The notes under the pieces: generated by a model | Database searches by the model: none | What the model saw: only the letters and a program-made list of their open reading frames with translations | Told to the model about the DNA's origin: nothing | Part shown: positions 1 to 11,525 of the stretch, in pieces | Layout of the letters: the number at the start of each line of letters is the position of its first letter | Numbering within the stretch: the stretch's first letter is position 1 | Source of the DNA: Panopea generosa | Taxonomy: Eukaryota; Mollusca; Bivalvia; Adapedonta; Hiatellidae | DNA length: 64,000 nucleotides | Direction of reading: 5' to 3' | Assembly: GCA_029582155.1 (NCBI GenBank) | Contig: CM055909.1 | Span: 19,998,798-20,062,797, forward strand | Translations under genes and position numbers: made by a program

Positions 1-1160
1 CTTAAACTGATTTATATGTATGTAAATTTTAATAAATACAAATGTTTAAACCAAATATAGTTAATTAAGAAATATTTTCCTTTTTCTTTAATTCCCAATA
101 ACGACATCTGATTTTCCTTCATCAATCACTGCTGTAAAATGTATGTGATACGACATTCGTAGTTTGTTAGAATATTCGCCCGAGCGTGAATACGTGGTAT
201 TGGTACTTGCCTGATATGATGCAGTGTCGTCCTACGTAACGCCGTTATAGAACATTTGATTTATATTCCGTTGAACTTTGTTAACTACAAACATACAATA
301 TTACACTGATGGATAATCTGGACTTTACCATTGCGTTTATACTCCGATAAATAGGGAAATCTAAACGTGACAATTAGACGGCAGTGGCAGAAAAATACTT
401 CACTAAACGATTAAACAAATATTTGAGTAAAAAAACATATAAAACCTATCTTAATGTCATTATGGTAAAACATCAGCAGAAATAATTATATACATTTCAC
501 AGAATCCTTTGTATATCCACATATAGGGATGAGATAACTGAAGATGGATATTTCTGTCAGACGATTTACTGTTTTATCAGAATAGTGGTCCCGATGTTAG
601 AACTCTTATAACCTCAAGTGTTTATTATAAACAAGTACTCACAGATTCAAAATATATGCTACCTTGTGCTGGCTCCTTATTTTGTGAATGTAGTTTAGAG
701 CGATTTTTAATACATAACTAGTTATACATGTCACTTCCAAATGTCATGATGGAGGAAGACCTCAGAATGAAACCGAATAGACCACAATCCTTCCGCAAGT
801 AACTGGCAAACTTCTGACCTAAAGTTTTTTGACCAAGCTGGGCTCAAATTGAGCGGTCACACGCAAGTGGTCGTTAAACCACAGCTCAAAATATCACTCG
901 GTCACGGAGGACCGTTGGTGCCGGTTCTTTACCGGAAACAAATTCAGTACGATTAAAATGTTGGCAAGAGAATGAATCGTTCAATACATAAACTATTTCA
1001 CTGTCGATGTTTAATTTAGATTCAAAATGTTTGTACATGTTATAGTCATTACAGAACTGTATTATTTATTGTGTATTGACTGTAGCATTAAATGCACTGT
1101 ATGCATTGTTAAACACTTTAACTATACATTACGTTGGTAATAAATCTCATGTACATTGAA
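1..1160. other. non-coding, AT-rich; one dispersed-repeat fragment
   Basis: No open frame or exon-like segment was recognised here on either strand. The only structured part is a dispersed repeat fragment near 735-925, listed separately. The stretch could be intron upstream of the transporter-like exon that follows. Confidence 0.5.
735..925 (+). repeat. dispersed repeat family B, copy 1
   Basis: The segment reads ATGGAGGAAGACCTCAGAAT, then ATCCTTCCGCAAGTAACTGG and a GACCAAGCTGGGCTC segment. The same ordered blocks (GGTGGATGAAAACCTCA, CCATCCTTCCGCTAATAACC, GGCAAAC, TTCACATAGA) recur near 10330-10510 and 56710-56850, with a weaker fragment near 30430-30510. All are on the plus strand. No termini or coding capacity are visible, so the class is unknown. 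Confidence 0.55.
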
Positions 1161-1165
1161 CTGAG

Positions 1166-1353
1166 TTTGGACGTTGGCAACCTCGGAGGGAGCATTTACA
1201 TCAACTTTGTAAGTTCATCCATGATGGAAGTAACAGCTTACACTAACTGTATTCCGGCAATTTCTAAACTTGGAAGAAAGACATGTCATTGCAGCTGCAT
1301 GATTGCCGGAGGAGTTCTGCTTCTGCTGACTATAATCCCGAAGTTATTAAACT
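1166..1353 (+). CDS. orphan exon, SLC22-like organic ion transporter (MFS) segment
   Basis: The frame encodes a stretch with the signature middle region of SLC22 (organic cation/anion) transporters. VGNLGGSIYINF is followed by a membrane helix, an acidic ME in place of the usual VEIPAY segment, CIPAISKLGRK (the conserved GRK loop of the major facilitator fold) and the next helix MIAGGVLLLLTIIP. In the family this is about TM7-TM8, acting in the plasma membrane. The start is placed after an AG at 1164-1165, and the end at a possible GT donor at 1354 (or 1343). The splice signals are mediocre. I found no flanking exons within several kb on either side. It may be one exon of a gene with long introns or a stranded pseudo-exon. 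Similarity is from memory of the family, not from a search. Confidence 0.55.
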
Positions 1354-1361
1354 GTAATTAG

Positions 1362-2316
1362 GCTGAAATAATATCAGTCTATGATGTCAAGAGTGAAAAC
1401 AATTCAGCTCCATGTATACAAGTGTGACAATCTATTAAAGAGATATGCTTACAAGTTGCACGAGATTGACGACTGTATATATAGTAATTTGCTTTTATCT
1501 AACTTTTACGTGATTAGCATTTCAGATTAACTGATTAAAGTGTAATGTACATGTTACATATAATAACTACTACAAACTGCTTCATTCATACATATCAACT
1601 TTTGTGAATCACAACTGAGTCCGTTACCTCGGTTGAACGAGTGCTGGGTGTTGATGGGCGGTCACATGAACATTATATAATTATCAGATGCAATTATTTC
1701 ATTATCATTATTAAGATATGCCTAATTTAGAATAAAATACGTATAAAACTATTCGGTTGTATTTCCACATTGTAATTGTGACAACGACATGTAAATGATG
1801 CTCGAATTACCGGCCCCAAACCAGGATACCCTAAACACTAAGTAACTCCGTAGAAAGAGGTTCCTTTATGATAAAATGATAATTGATATATTTAACAGTC
1901 TTTCTCTCCCTCGGACTTAGTATGCTTTTAATCAAGGACGAATACTGATAGAGAAAAGCAACTAATTTTCGGAAAGCTCGCGTATTCACACGAACTCTCA
2001 CGATTTATTTCGTTTTTAATTATCCAAACTTCCATTTATCTCAGGAATACAAGTCAAAACTCTTTCTTTGCACAATGAAATAGATCATCGCCTACATGAA
2101 GACGCAAACGAGTAGACAGACAGCCAGAAGCATTTTACCACTTATCCTTACCAAATAACTTTCACCAAAGTTTATCTTTTTTATAACATCATAATTATTA
2201 TGCTGTACGACAATTGTTTCACCATCGCACATCATTGACACATAACACACGATTTTCTATACACATTTATTTCTTATATTGTCACAACTGTCATTTTTAA
2301 TTTTAATGAATTGAGC
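1362..2316. other. no gene seen
   Basis: AT-rich sequence without recognisable exons, RNA genes or repeats. No obvious next SLC22 exon (the GKFG or ELYPT blocks) was found here. Confidence 0.45.
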
Positions 2317-2502
2317 TTAAGTTGTTACAATCCAATAGTCGTATGTCTAACCGAACCTTAAGTTGCTACAATCCAATAGTCGTATGTCTAACCGAACCTT
2401 AAGTTGCTACAATCCTATAGTCGTATGTCTCACCGAACCTTAAGTTGCTTCAATCCAATAGTCGTATGTCTCACCAAACCTTAAGTTGCTACAATCTTAT
2501 AG
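2317..2502 (+). repeat. 41-bp tandem repeat, about 4.5 copies
   Basis: The unit begins TTAAGTTGCTACAATCCAAT and ends in a GTCTAACCGAACC block. Starts are at 2317, 2358, 2399, 2440 and 2481, so the period is exactly 41 bp. Copies differ by one to three substitutions (CTAACC versus CTCACC, CCAAT versus CCTAT) and the last is partial. Confidence 0.9.
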
Positions 2503-2640
2503 TTTTTTAATCGCGTTATTTGGACCCCAGAGGAAATAAGTGATCGGACTCAGGGACTTAACTGAAAGTTTATTATGTGATTTTTATATTCGCTTTCTCT
2601 CTATTCCATTACTTTGAATTTCTCATTATAGCAAGTATTG

Positions 2641-4497
2641 TTACCTAGCTATATATGAGTTTACTTAGCTATATACGAGTTTACCTAGCTACAGACGACT
2701 CTTACCTAGCTATATACGAGTTTACCTAGCTACAGACAACTCTTACCTAGTCACAGACGACTATTACCTTCCTGCAGACGATTCTTACCTAACTACAGAC
2801 GACTCGTACCTAACTACAGACGACTATTACCGAGCTACAGACGACTATTACCTAGATACAGACGACTATTACCTAACTACCGACGACTATTACCTAGCTA
2901 CAGACGACTCTTACCTAACTACAGACGACTATTACCTTCCGAAGACGACTATTACCTAACTACAGACGACTCTTACCTAACTACAGACGACTATTACCTT
3001 ACCTAACTACAGACGACTATTACCTTACCTAACTACAGACGACTCTTACCTAACTACAGATGACTATTACCTTATCTAACTACAGACGACTATTACTTTC
3101 CTGCAGACGAATATTACCTAACTACAGACGACTCTTACCTAACTACAGACGACTATTACCTTACCTAACTACAGACGACTATTACATAACTACAGACGAC
3201 TATTACTTTCCTGCAGATGAATATTACCTAACTACAGACGACTATTCCTAACTACAGACGACTATTACCTTCCTGCAGACGACTCTTACCTAACTACAGA
3301 CGACTATTTCCTTCCTGCAGACGATTATCACCTAACAACTGACGACTCTTACCTAACTACAGACGGCTATTACCTAACTACAGACGACTCTTACCTTACT
3401 ACAGACGACTCTTACCTAACTACAGACAGCTATACGGCTATTACCTAACAACAGACGACTCTTACCTAACTACAGACGACTCTTACCTAATTACAGACTG
3501 CTATTACCTAGCTACAGACGACTCTTAATTAGCTAACTACAGACGACTCTTACTTAGCTACAGACGACTCTTACCTAGCTACAGATGACTCTTACCTAAC
3601 TACAGACGAATATTACCTAACTACGGACGAGTCTTACCTTACTACAGACGACTATTAGCTAGCTACAGACGACTATTACCTAACTACAGACGACCCTTAC
3701 TTAACCACAGACGAATATTACCTAATTACAGACGACTCTTACCTAACTACAGACGACTATTACCTTCCAGTAAACGACTCTTACCTAGCTACAGAAGACT
3801 CTTACCTAGCTACAGATGACTCTTACCTAACTACAGACGAATATTACCTAACTACAGATGAATATTACCTAACTACGGACGAGTCTTACCTAACTACAGA
3901 CGACTATTAACCACATACAGACGACTCTTACCTAACTACAGACGACTATTACCTAGCTACAGACGACTCTTACTTAACCACAGACGAATATTACCTAACT
4001 ACAGACGACTCTTACCTAACTACAGACAACTATTACCTTCCTGAAGACGACTCTTACCTAGCTACAGAAGACTCTTACCTAGCTACAGATGACTCTTACC
4101 TAACTACAGACGAATATTACCTAACTACGGACGAGTCTTACCTAACTACAGACGACTATTAGCTAGCTACAGACGACTCTTACCTAACTACAGACGACTT
4201 TTACCTAGCTACACACGACTCTTACTTAACCACAGACGAATATTACCTAACTACAGACGACTCTTACCTAACTACAGACAACTATTACCTTCCTGTAGAC
4301 GACTCTTACCTAGCTACAGAATACTTTTTCCTAACTACAGACGACCCTTACCTAACTACAGACGACTCTTACTTAACTACAGACGACTATTACCTTCCTG
4401 TAGACGACTCTTACGTAGCTACAGAAGACACTTATTTAGCTACAGACGTCTCTTACCTACATGCAGACGATTCTTACCTAGCTACAGACGACTATCA
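2641..4497 (+). repeat. 21-bp minisatellite, about 88 copies
   Basis: A long array of the unit TTACCTAACTACAGACGACT plus one base (21 bp), with common variants TAGCTACAGACGAC and TTCCTGCAGACGAC. The first units (2641-2720) are more diverged (ATATACGAG) and look like the old edge. A distinctive CTACGGACGAG variant sits at 3621, 3873 and 4125, exactly 252 bp (12 units) apart, showing higher-order duplication. Because 21 is divisible by 3, short repetitive open frames appear, for example 3060-3251; these are not genes. Confidence 0.93.
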
Positions 4498-4884
4498 CCG
4501 AAGTGAAACATAAGAATTAAACAACAAATACATAGCAACTTTTAATTTGTTGGCGCGCACAAAATGTCCTATAATGTATGGTTTAACGTGCCGTAAAACA
4601 CAATTCATTCGTTTATGCATGGTTTGGTAAATTACTAGTTCAGCGGTCGTTCAAATTTGTACATGCATATTGCATATATGCACACATTTCATAATCGTGA
4701 TTGTTCGAGATATTGTCTAGCACGTGAAGAATTTTAGTGAATCAGGTTGTAGTCTTTGGGATTTATATCAACTTTAGATTTTCTCATTCGTTCCGTTGTC
4801 GTATGGTTGAAAATAGTTTGATATGTTTGATTTCTTCTCACCATAACAATAATATAGTTTTTGTTGAGGGTGTGGTCTTGTAAG

Positions 4885-4945
4885 AGCGTCAGAACCCGCA
4901 ACCAGAGAGTCGTGGATTCGATCCTCTACCAGCTACACAAGTTGT
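4885..4945 (+). repeat. tRNA-like (SINE-head-like) sequence
   Basis: It contains a box A-like TGGTCTTGTAAGAGCG and a perfect box B-like GGATTCGATCC with tRNA-like spacing. The acceptor stem does not form, so I do not call it a functional tRNA. It is probably the 5' head of a SINE or a tRNA relic. Confidence 0.45.
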
Positions 4946-5571
4946 TTTTTTACATTTTATTTAAAATATTTACATATAAAGAAAAGAAAATGTAAGGTAG
5001 GTTGTGATGCTTTAAAAATGTTACAATCATTTTCCAGAACATCTGGAATGTATGTCGGTATGTTTCAGATACGCAGGCTCACTGTTATCTCTACTGACAG
5101 ATAGGAATCCTCAAACTATGTGCCGTGTCCATTAAATCATCTTTTGTCATATTCATTATTGTGGTTTTAACATCAACCCATGTGTGGTTCCAGGATGCTA
5201 CAAGAGTGATGGTTAGATATGGCCGCGTTAACCATACATGAGGCGATATATGGCATAACTGATAGAATATGCCAAGTCTGCAGGGACCCGTGTCACTAAC
5301 GTTCGTTAATCTTAACAATTACGTACGAACAAATTGTGACATTTAGGAACATTTCAATTTTTGCAGTATTTTTTGCAAATTTTAGAAAGAATTTTTTTTT
5401 AGGCTTACAAAAAGTCGTAAAAATGTAAGCGGCATACGAAATGAATTTCCCGACTTTTTATCATAATTTCAAATTTTACACAAAGAAGTTGGTAAACTTA
5501 CGAACGTTGTGTAACGGGCCCCAGTTCTACAAGTTTCAAAGATTAAGGGTTTACTTATATGTCTTTTCCAC

Positions 5572-5636
5572 CCGTTGAGCTCAGACGGTAGCGCGTCTTA
5601 CTTTCATTCGAGGGGCCGTGAGTTCGAATCCTCGCC
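5572..5636 (+). repeat. tRNA-like (SINE-head-like) sequence
   Basis: GAGCTCAGACGGTAGCGCGT resembles box A and the D arm, and GAGTTCGAATCCTC resembles box B. The T stem and anticodon stem are imperfect and no acceptor stem is seen, so it is a tRNA-derived relic rather than a working gene. Confidence 0.45.
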
Positions 5637-6196
5637 CTACAACAGTCTCCGTAATTACTGATATACGACATTACATCTCATTGTCATTCGTCTCTCACTG
5701 CTGATTTAAGTGGAACAGTTATTAGTTGCGTGTTGAGATGGGTTTGCTTGAGTACAAGTTAACCTTCAATGATCCCAGACAAAGTGGTTAGGTTACTTAT
5801 CGTCTATTTGCCCTCGATGACATAAATTGACGCTAAAAATGCAACAAATCAGTTAGACAGTGTATGTTAAAGCAGAATAACCAGTGTCTGAAGATATATA
5901 TTTTATTTATAAATTATAAACATTTTCTTGAACGTTCATGGTCTTCAAAGAATTTATAACGAACGTATCTTTTAAAATGAGAAATGGTCGGGTTTTTTTT
6001 TAAATCTTTATTTACTGATCAGTAATGCCAATATGCAAATTATTTAATATTTGTACGAATCTCTGCTTGGTGATGTAATAAAGGTGCTAGAATTGGGCTG
6101 TAAATACCAAATGGTTATTTAATCTGTATAGGATGTCCTATGTCTGGAGCAATCCTATAACTACAAATTTACAAAATGTTCATTTTGTGTACTGAC

Positions 6197-6351
6197 AATG
6201 AAGGAATAGGGTTTTACGGCGTACCAACACATTATAGGTTATTCGACGCCAACAGGAAGGAAGATTCCAGGTTCACTCTACATGTACAAAAAACAACAAA
6301 TTAACATAGAGATTAAAAAAAATACAACAACAAATGAATATGCAGAATGCA
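6197..6351 (+). repeat. single dispersed copy of the 75-bp satellite unit with its right flank
   Basis: One diverged unit (AATAGGGTTTTACGGCGTAC, then ACATTATAGGTTATT and CGCCAACAGGAAGGAAGATT) is followed by TCCAGGTTCACTCTACATGT and AAATGAATATGCAGAATG. The same right flank follows the last unit of the large array at 16593-16681. The sequence is therefore a dispersed element whose internal 75-bp segment has been tandemly amplified at the other locus. It has no coding capacity. Confidence 0.85.
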
Positions 6352-7311
6352 CCTAGAACCTTAATATGTGAAAAACAGCAGTGTTTCAGCAAATTCTATC
6401 GTATTATCGAAACTGTCGCTTCCTACGACATGCATGAGCCACAGTGATCCTATTCTTGCTATCACCCATATGGCTCCCAGAAACCACACAGGGTTGATAA
6501 TTTAACCATAATAGAGAACATGACAAAAAATGATAAAATGAACATGACACCCATTCGGAGGATTCCTACCCCTCTGCAGAGATCGGCAGTAATTCTGTTC
6601 TTAGCCAGAACCACACGGGCTGTGTTCAGACAAAGAGTTTATGGCGTTTTTATGCAAACATGGTACACTAGCGTGTCCAGAGCTTTAGAACACTGTTTAC
6701 ATAATAGTAACTTTAAACTTTATTTTGAATTAGACGCCAGGAAATGATTTGTCCAGTCTTGATCAGTTTCAACGCTTGTTTTTTTTCTAAAAGAGAAACG
6801 TCTTTACAATTATATTTTTAAAAATGTAACGGGAATCTGATAAAGTTTGTATTGGTTGATTCAAACAGTCGATTTACTTCGGCGATTTCCACAGTATTTC
6901 AACAGACTGTCGTGTAATTGTTCCTTTCTGTATTCACACTGTACTTATTAGATGTTTTATGTTATAGATATCGTGTACAGGATACTTGCAATGACTTTCG
7001 TAGGAATAAACTATTTCGTATTTTTATTTAAACATCAGCCGGCATGGGAGTGTGTTTATTTCCGCCAATCAATCGTCCTACTTTTTTCTGTGTTTGTCTT
7101 GTAAAAACTAAGCGTCAAAGATGATCAAGTCTTATTATTTTTTTCTCGTATGTATGTTAAATTGGCCGATATCTGGTTACAGAAATTTACAACTTGCAGG
7201 TATCTTTAACTATAAGCGTTTTCCACGTCAGGAATGAATATAAAACGCAGTGAACCATACATGTGTCACAGTGTGTTCGTAACCTCTATGGAAAGGACTT
7301 TATGTCAGCAG

Positions 7312-7385
7312 TCCTGCTAGATCAGCCGGTACAGTAATCATCCTGTCAACGTAAAGTCCCTGGTTCGAGTCCCAGACAGGTAGCA
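7312..7385 (+). repeat. tRNA-like (SINE-head-like) sequence
   Basis: TAGATCAGCCGGTACAG resembles box A and GGTTCGAGTCC is a near-perfect box B, with tRNA-like spacing. The cloverleaf ends do not pair, so this is a tRNA-derived repeat and not a gene. Confidence 0.45.
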
Positions 7386-8069
7386 TATTTTACTCGTGCT
7401 GTTACATTGACGCCAAACAATGGAATGTGACTCATGTGTATTTGAAGAAACATTGGTCTCCATTGAAATAATGTAAATAGTCGGTGACTGACAGTGTTAG
7501 TTCCTTCCAACATAGAGCATTGTGACATCAAAATCATTAAAAGTCGAAACCTAACCATAATAACGTATATGTCTTCTGTCTATGATTACATTGCATAAGT
7601 GTACTTCACTGCAATGATTAATGGACCCGTTAAAGGGAGTGTATCATGATATAACGCTATAGATGTCATGAAAGATAAAATAATTTTTAAAATGGTTAAA
7701 ATGCATGTCATTATCATTTATTAAAAGAATCCGAATGGCTTAATATGTCAAATCTAACAAATGTGACAAAATCGTTACTTAAAACAGAGTGTTAACGAAA
7801 TCCCCATTTTAAAAATAAACAGCACGTAAATACTGGTAGACGACCATCGCATCGTCATTCGGACTCTTTCTAAGATGAAACCATTTATTACAATGTGTAA
7901 ACCTGTATAGCAGATCAAATAGAAATCAGAATGAAATCACGTGACTCATTTAATACGTCACAAAACATATTGCAATTTTATGCGGGAAATCTATTTTAGT
8001 CCAACCTAGGCGCGTGGCCCAAGTTAGGAAATCCATTTTCAATATATTAATTTGGCATGTTTAAACAAC

Positions 8070-9115
8070 ATTTACTTTTATTAATATCAGGCTACACAAC
8101 GGTAACAACATGATTAATTTTGTTTAACATATATGTGCGTATTTATTCGGGGAACAGAAATATATGAATAAATTTATGTAGATTGCACATCAGTCAATAT
8201 TCACATAATAAAATAATATTTAATAAAGATGCATTATGGTGTTTTATTTGTGTCCATCTATTTTTCAAAGTTCGTGCCATTTGCCAAGTCACAGGTAAAC
8301 GCAAAGTTTATATTAAGTACATATAAGTGGCATTGCTGAATTAAGTTACAGCATATATGTATATGAATAAAGGTGTGCATATTCACATTCAAATTCCGTC
8401 TTGTTCTGCACAAAGAAGTACATGTGGCGGTTGTGCCTTTAATGAAATGTTAAGGAGACGAAGAGATAATAAAACGGAGGAAATACGGGAAATCCGAACA
8501 TTCTTTCAACCACTTTTTTTGTAAACACACCTTACCTTATAATGTTTATATCAACAAAACATAACAACTATAATTGTATTGTGAAAAACAACACGATTGG
8601 CCGATCAAAGTTCCATTCATAACTTCAAAGATGGTCGTGTTTAAATTTACTGTCTGTCTACTCGAGGCCGGGAGAGTTTATACATTTGCACGTGCTTAAC
8701 GTGCTTTCATTCATGGAAATTGTATAGTCGCATTGGAATGTCATTGGTTGAGATTTAATAGTAAACACATGGTTGTACATAGAAACTATTAGATTAGTTG
8801 AGGGAATATAACTGTTTTGGATATAAGCATAGCTTAAATTAAAGGTTTGAGGACATCAGTTCACGAAATTTTATGATATCTGACCGACGGTAATAGTATA
8901 GGGGAATCTATCTCACTCTTTCAGTAAGAAATACTGGATACTTTAGGACAAAGTGTAGCTCATCATCGATATCGTTTAAACGGCAGTGTCGGCATTTTCG
9001 TTCGTGATACGGTAAATATGACTGTTGAAAGCTGCCCAGTTCCACTGGTAATACGGTAAATATGACTGTTGAAATCTGCCCAGTTCCACTGGTAATCTAT
9101 GGTTAGTGGTACGGA
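8070..9115. mobile_element. insertion of unknown type nested in the family A element
   Basis: This segment is absent from the other copies of family A at the matching point, after GGCATGTTTAAA and before the TCAATACGGGTCAATGAGTA block. Boundaries are approximate because the copies are diverged. It holds no long frame. It includes a 44-bp tandem duplication at 9007-9095. Confidence 0.45.
9007..9095 (+). repeat. 44-bp tandem duplication
   Basis: ATACGGTAAATATGACTGTT followed by a GCCCAGTTCCACTGGTA block occurs twice, starting at 9007 and 9051, with a single G/T difference. It is a recent duplication by its low divergence. Confidence 0.9.
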
Positions 9116-9791
9116 AATGAAATAGATGCCCTTTGGTCAATACGGGTCAATGAGTATATCTGGGCATGATACATAGAATAAAAATGTTTATTGCCAATTA
9201 CTTTTTTTTAAAAAATCTTGACCATAGTACATTCCCTTTAAAGAGGCTTCGCCAATATCGCAGATATTTTTTCGATCAGTAAAACTGCACATTTATATCA
9301 AACATCATATATAATGGATATCCTGTTCATAACTTATATTGTATTTTGTCTCTGTAGTGTAATATTTTTTTTAATTTTGTTGACCAAATACTAAATCAAA
9401 GGCCCGCGATAGCCAGTATCGGGTTATTCTAAAACTTTGACGAATAAAACGGAAACTGCCGACTTGTGTATTAACAAATTTCTCATATATAAGATTAACT
9501 ACAAGGTCGGAATAAACCATTATCTTCGAATGGGACCTTCCTCTTTGTGATTCAATAAACTTTCTATCTTTACTGAACAGAATGCTATAGGCATCTTTAA
9601 GTATGGTATATCCCATTGTCTATTTATAGAATTTGGACACACCAACGGGAATCATCAACATACTGCTAGTGCATGTAAATATTATTGTTCTGTATTGAAC
9701 TAGACGTTGTTGACTGTTATTGTCATATTTCTTATAGTTATTGTAATCTCCGTGCTAGAGGAAATATAATATATTTAAATGCATCGATCTG

Positions 9792-9796
<5 letters not shown>

Positions 9797-9860
<64 letters not shown>

Positions 9861-9902
9861 AAGAGAGAGAGAGAGGGAGAGAGAGAGAGAGAGAGAGAGA
9901 GC
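9797..9902 (+). repeat. (GA)n microsatellite
   Basis: About 100 bp of GA dinucleotides with a few GGGA and AAGA interruptions, running into a short GT tract. The serine/leucine-rich open frame on the minus strand here is a by-product of the repeat. Confidence 0.97.
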
Positions 9903-11089
9903 GAGTGTGTGTGTGCCAAATTAGAGATGGTTGTGTAGCATGTAACTACTAATTCATATTTAAAGTGTATACCTTCACAATTTTCTACAGTGACCAAAAT
10001 TTAACTTTGGTTAAATACTAATTTACAAACAAGCGTACTTTAATTGTAAGTAATATGATGTTGAATAGGGTATTTTTGGTAGTGAAACAAGAAAGTGAAT
10101 TGCGTGACAAAATGTATTGTGATATACTATTAATACGTGCATGGCAACTTGAAACTGATTAGTGTTCCAACTATGATGTCGCTTCAGTCCATATCCCCGC
10201 AAGTTACATTTCAACTAACGGTTACTGATGGAAAAAGAACAACAATAAAATGATGACAACAATGACTTTCCAGTGCAATTTTGTCGAGTTATATTTCTCT
10301 TCATGTTTTCAACTTAAAATGACAGAGTTTTACGTATCATTTTTTAATAGGATTTAACGCCATTTTCAGCACCTGATAAAGTATATATGACATATCAGGT
10401 TTTATTGGTGGATGAAAACCTCAAAATCAATCTGAGTAGAACTACCATCCTTCCGCTAATAACCGGCAAACATTTTCACATAGAGGTTCTGGACCGAGCG
10501 GGGCTTTCTGGGTGTGTGATATAGCCCGCATTTATATACAGCATATGCTTTTGTCGTGTAAACAATACATATTCAGTTGGATTCTTTTTAAAAATCGAAC
10601 CCACAACCTCCAAGTCAAACATATTTAAAAAATATATTATATATAACACGTTATGAAATGATACGAATGAAAAAGCAAAGAAGGAAAACTCAACCCAAAA
10701 TAGATGTAGTCGTATAAGTAAAAGTGTCAACTCTACACACCACTATGCCACGCATCGGTATTATATACACCAACTATTTTATCATTTAAGATTTTGTCTG
10801 TTGTTCAACTTTTTGTGAATCTGTCGAAATTACTATAATTATAATGTGTAACTTCTCAATGATTTGTAATTCACGTTATAACATATTTGCACGCGTAAAT
10901 AGCTCACTTTCAGTGATTATAATATAAAAAGAAAAACATATGATTGTTTATCTGATATAAATTCCCTTTTTAGTGCTCAGCAGCATTTTGTATCTCCAGG
11001 TATGTTTAAACGAACACATATTAACCCCGAATACTTGAATCCATGATGTATTCCATTATTTACTTTTTTGTGCATGTTTTACAGGAAGG
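9903..11089. other. no gene seen
   Basis: AT-rich sequence without recognisable exons. It includes dispersed repeat family B copy 2 at about 10330-10510. Confidence 0.45.
10330..10510 (+). repeat. dispersed repeat family B, copy 2
   Basis: Contains GGTGGATGAAAACCTCA, CCATCCTTCCGCTAATAACC, GGCAAAC, TTCACATAGAGGTTCTGGAC and GAGCGGGGCT in the same order as the copies near 735 and 56720. There is no coding capacity. Confidence 0.6.
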
Positions 11090-11375
11090 CGATACCACGA
11101 TAACACGATGACACGATGGTGATGGCACGATAGTACGATAGCACGATGGTGATGGTACGATGACACGATGGTGATAGCACAATGGCACGATAACGATGAC
11201 ACGATGACAGGATGGTGATGACACGATGGCACGATGACGATGACGCGATGTAATATCGCGTCATCGTCACGTGCTGTCGTGGCATCGCTTCATCACCATC
11301 GTGTCATCGTGTCATCGTCATCGTGCTATCGTGTCATCACCATCGTGTCATCGTGCTATCGTGGCATCGCGTATG
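11090..11375. repeat. foldback minisatellite: CACGATG array that inverts at its centre
   Basis: The left half (about 11090-11249) is an array of CACGATGA/G and CACGATGGTGATG units. The right half (11255-11375) is the same motif as its reverse complement (CATCGTG, CATCACCATCGTG). The centre is a perfect 15-bp inverted repeat, 11235-11249 and 11255-11269, around the 5-bp loop GTAAT. The whole could extrude as a cruciform or long hairpin. Confidence 0.92.
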
Positions 11376-11454
11376 CTTGTTGACAAAGCGATAGCACAAT
11401 GGCCGTAACGGAACACCGTAGTACATGTATATCAATCATCTCAGAGACTGAGGC

Positions 11455-11525
11455 CGGACGTGGATTCCAATTCGTGACCCCTGGATTGATAGCCAGACGT
11501 GCTACCGACTAAACTAACCGGGCCC
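11455..11525 (-). repeat. tRNA-Asp-like relic
   Basis: On the minus strand, TAGTTTAGTCGGTAGCACG is followed by CTGG-CTATCAA-TCCAG (an anticodon arm with apparent anticodon ATC) and GGGGTCACGAATTGGAATCC. The T loop is altered (TTGG for TTCG), which breaks box B, so it is a relic or SINE head. Confidence 0.45.

Larger units (their letters stand above)
7634..9237 (+). mobile_element. TTAA-flanked non-autonomous DNA-transposon-like element (family A), with nested insertion
   Basis: The outer ends are imperfect inverted repeats: AGGGAGTGTATCATGATAT at the left, and the reverse complement of the right end reads AGGGAATGTACTATGGTC. TTAA lies on both sides (7630-7633, 9238-9241). The left part (7640-8060) and the last about 130 bp match a compact copy at 17817-18385 in reverse orientation and partial copies at 30520-30735 and 45910-46285. 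Relative to these, about 1.05 kb (roughly 8070-9115) is extra. There is no transposase frame. TTAA flanks are typical of piggyBac-like elements, but the AGGG termini are not their usual CCC start, so the superfamily is left open. Confidence 0.6.

Noticed and set aside
3060-3251. Short repetitive open frame
   Set aside because: Translation of the 21-bp minisatellite.
2641-4497. Possible CRISPR-like regular repeats
   Set aside because: Direct tandem units without spacers in a eukaryotic setting; an ordinary minisatellite.
4885-7385. Functional tRNA genes
   Set aside because: Box A/B-like sequences are present at three places but acceptor stems do not pair; scored as SINE heads or relics.
9755-9997. 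Ser/Leu-rich minus-strand frame
   Set aside because: By-product of the (GA)n microsatellite.
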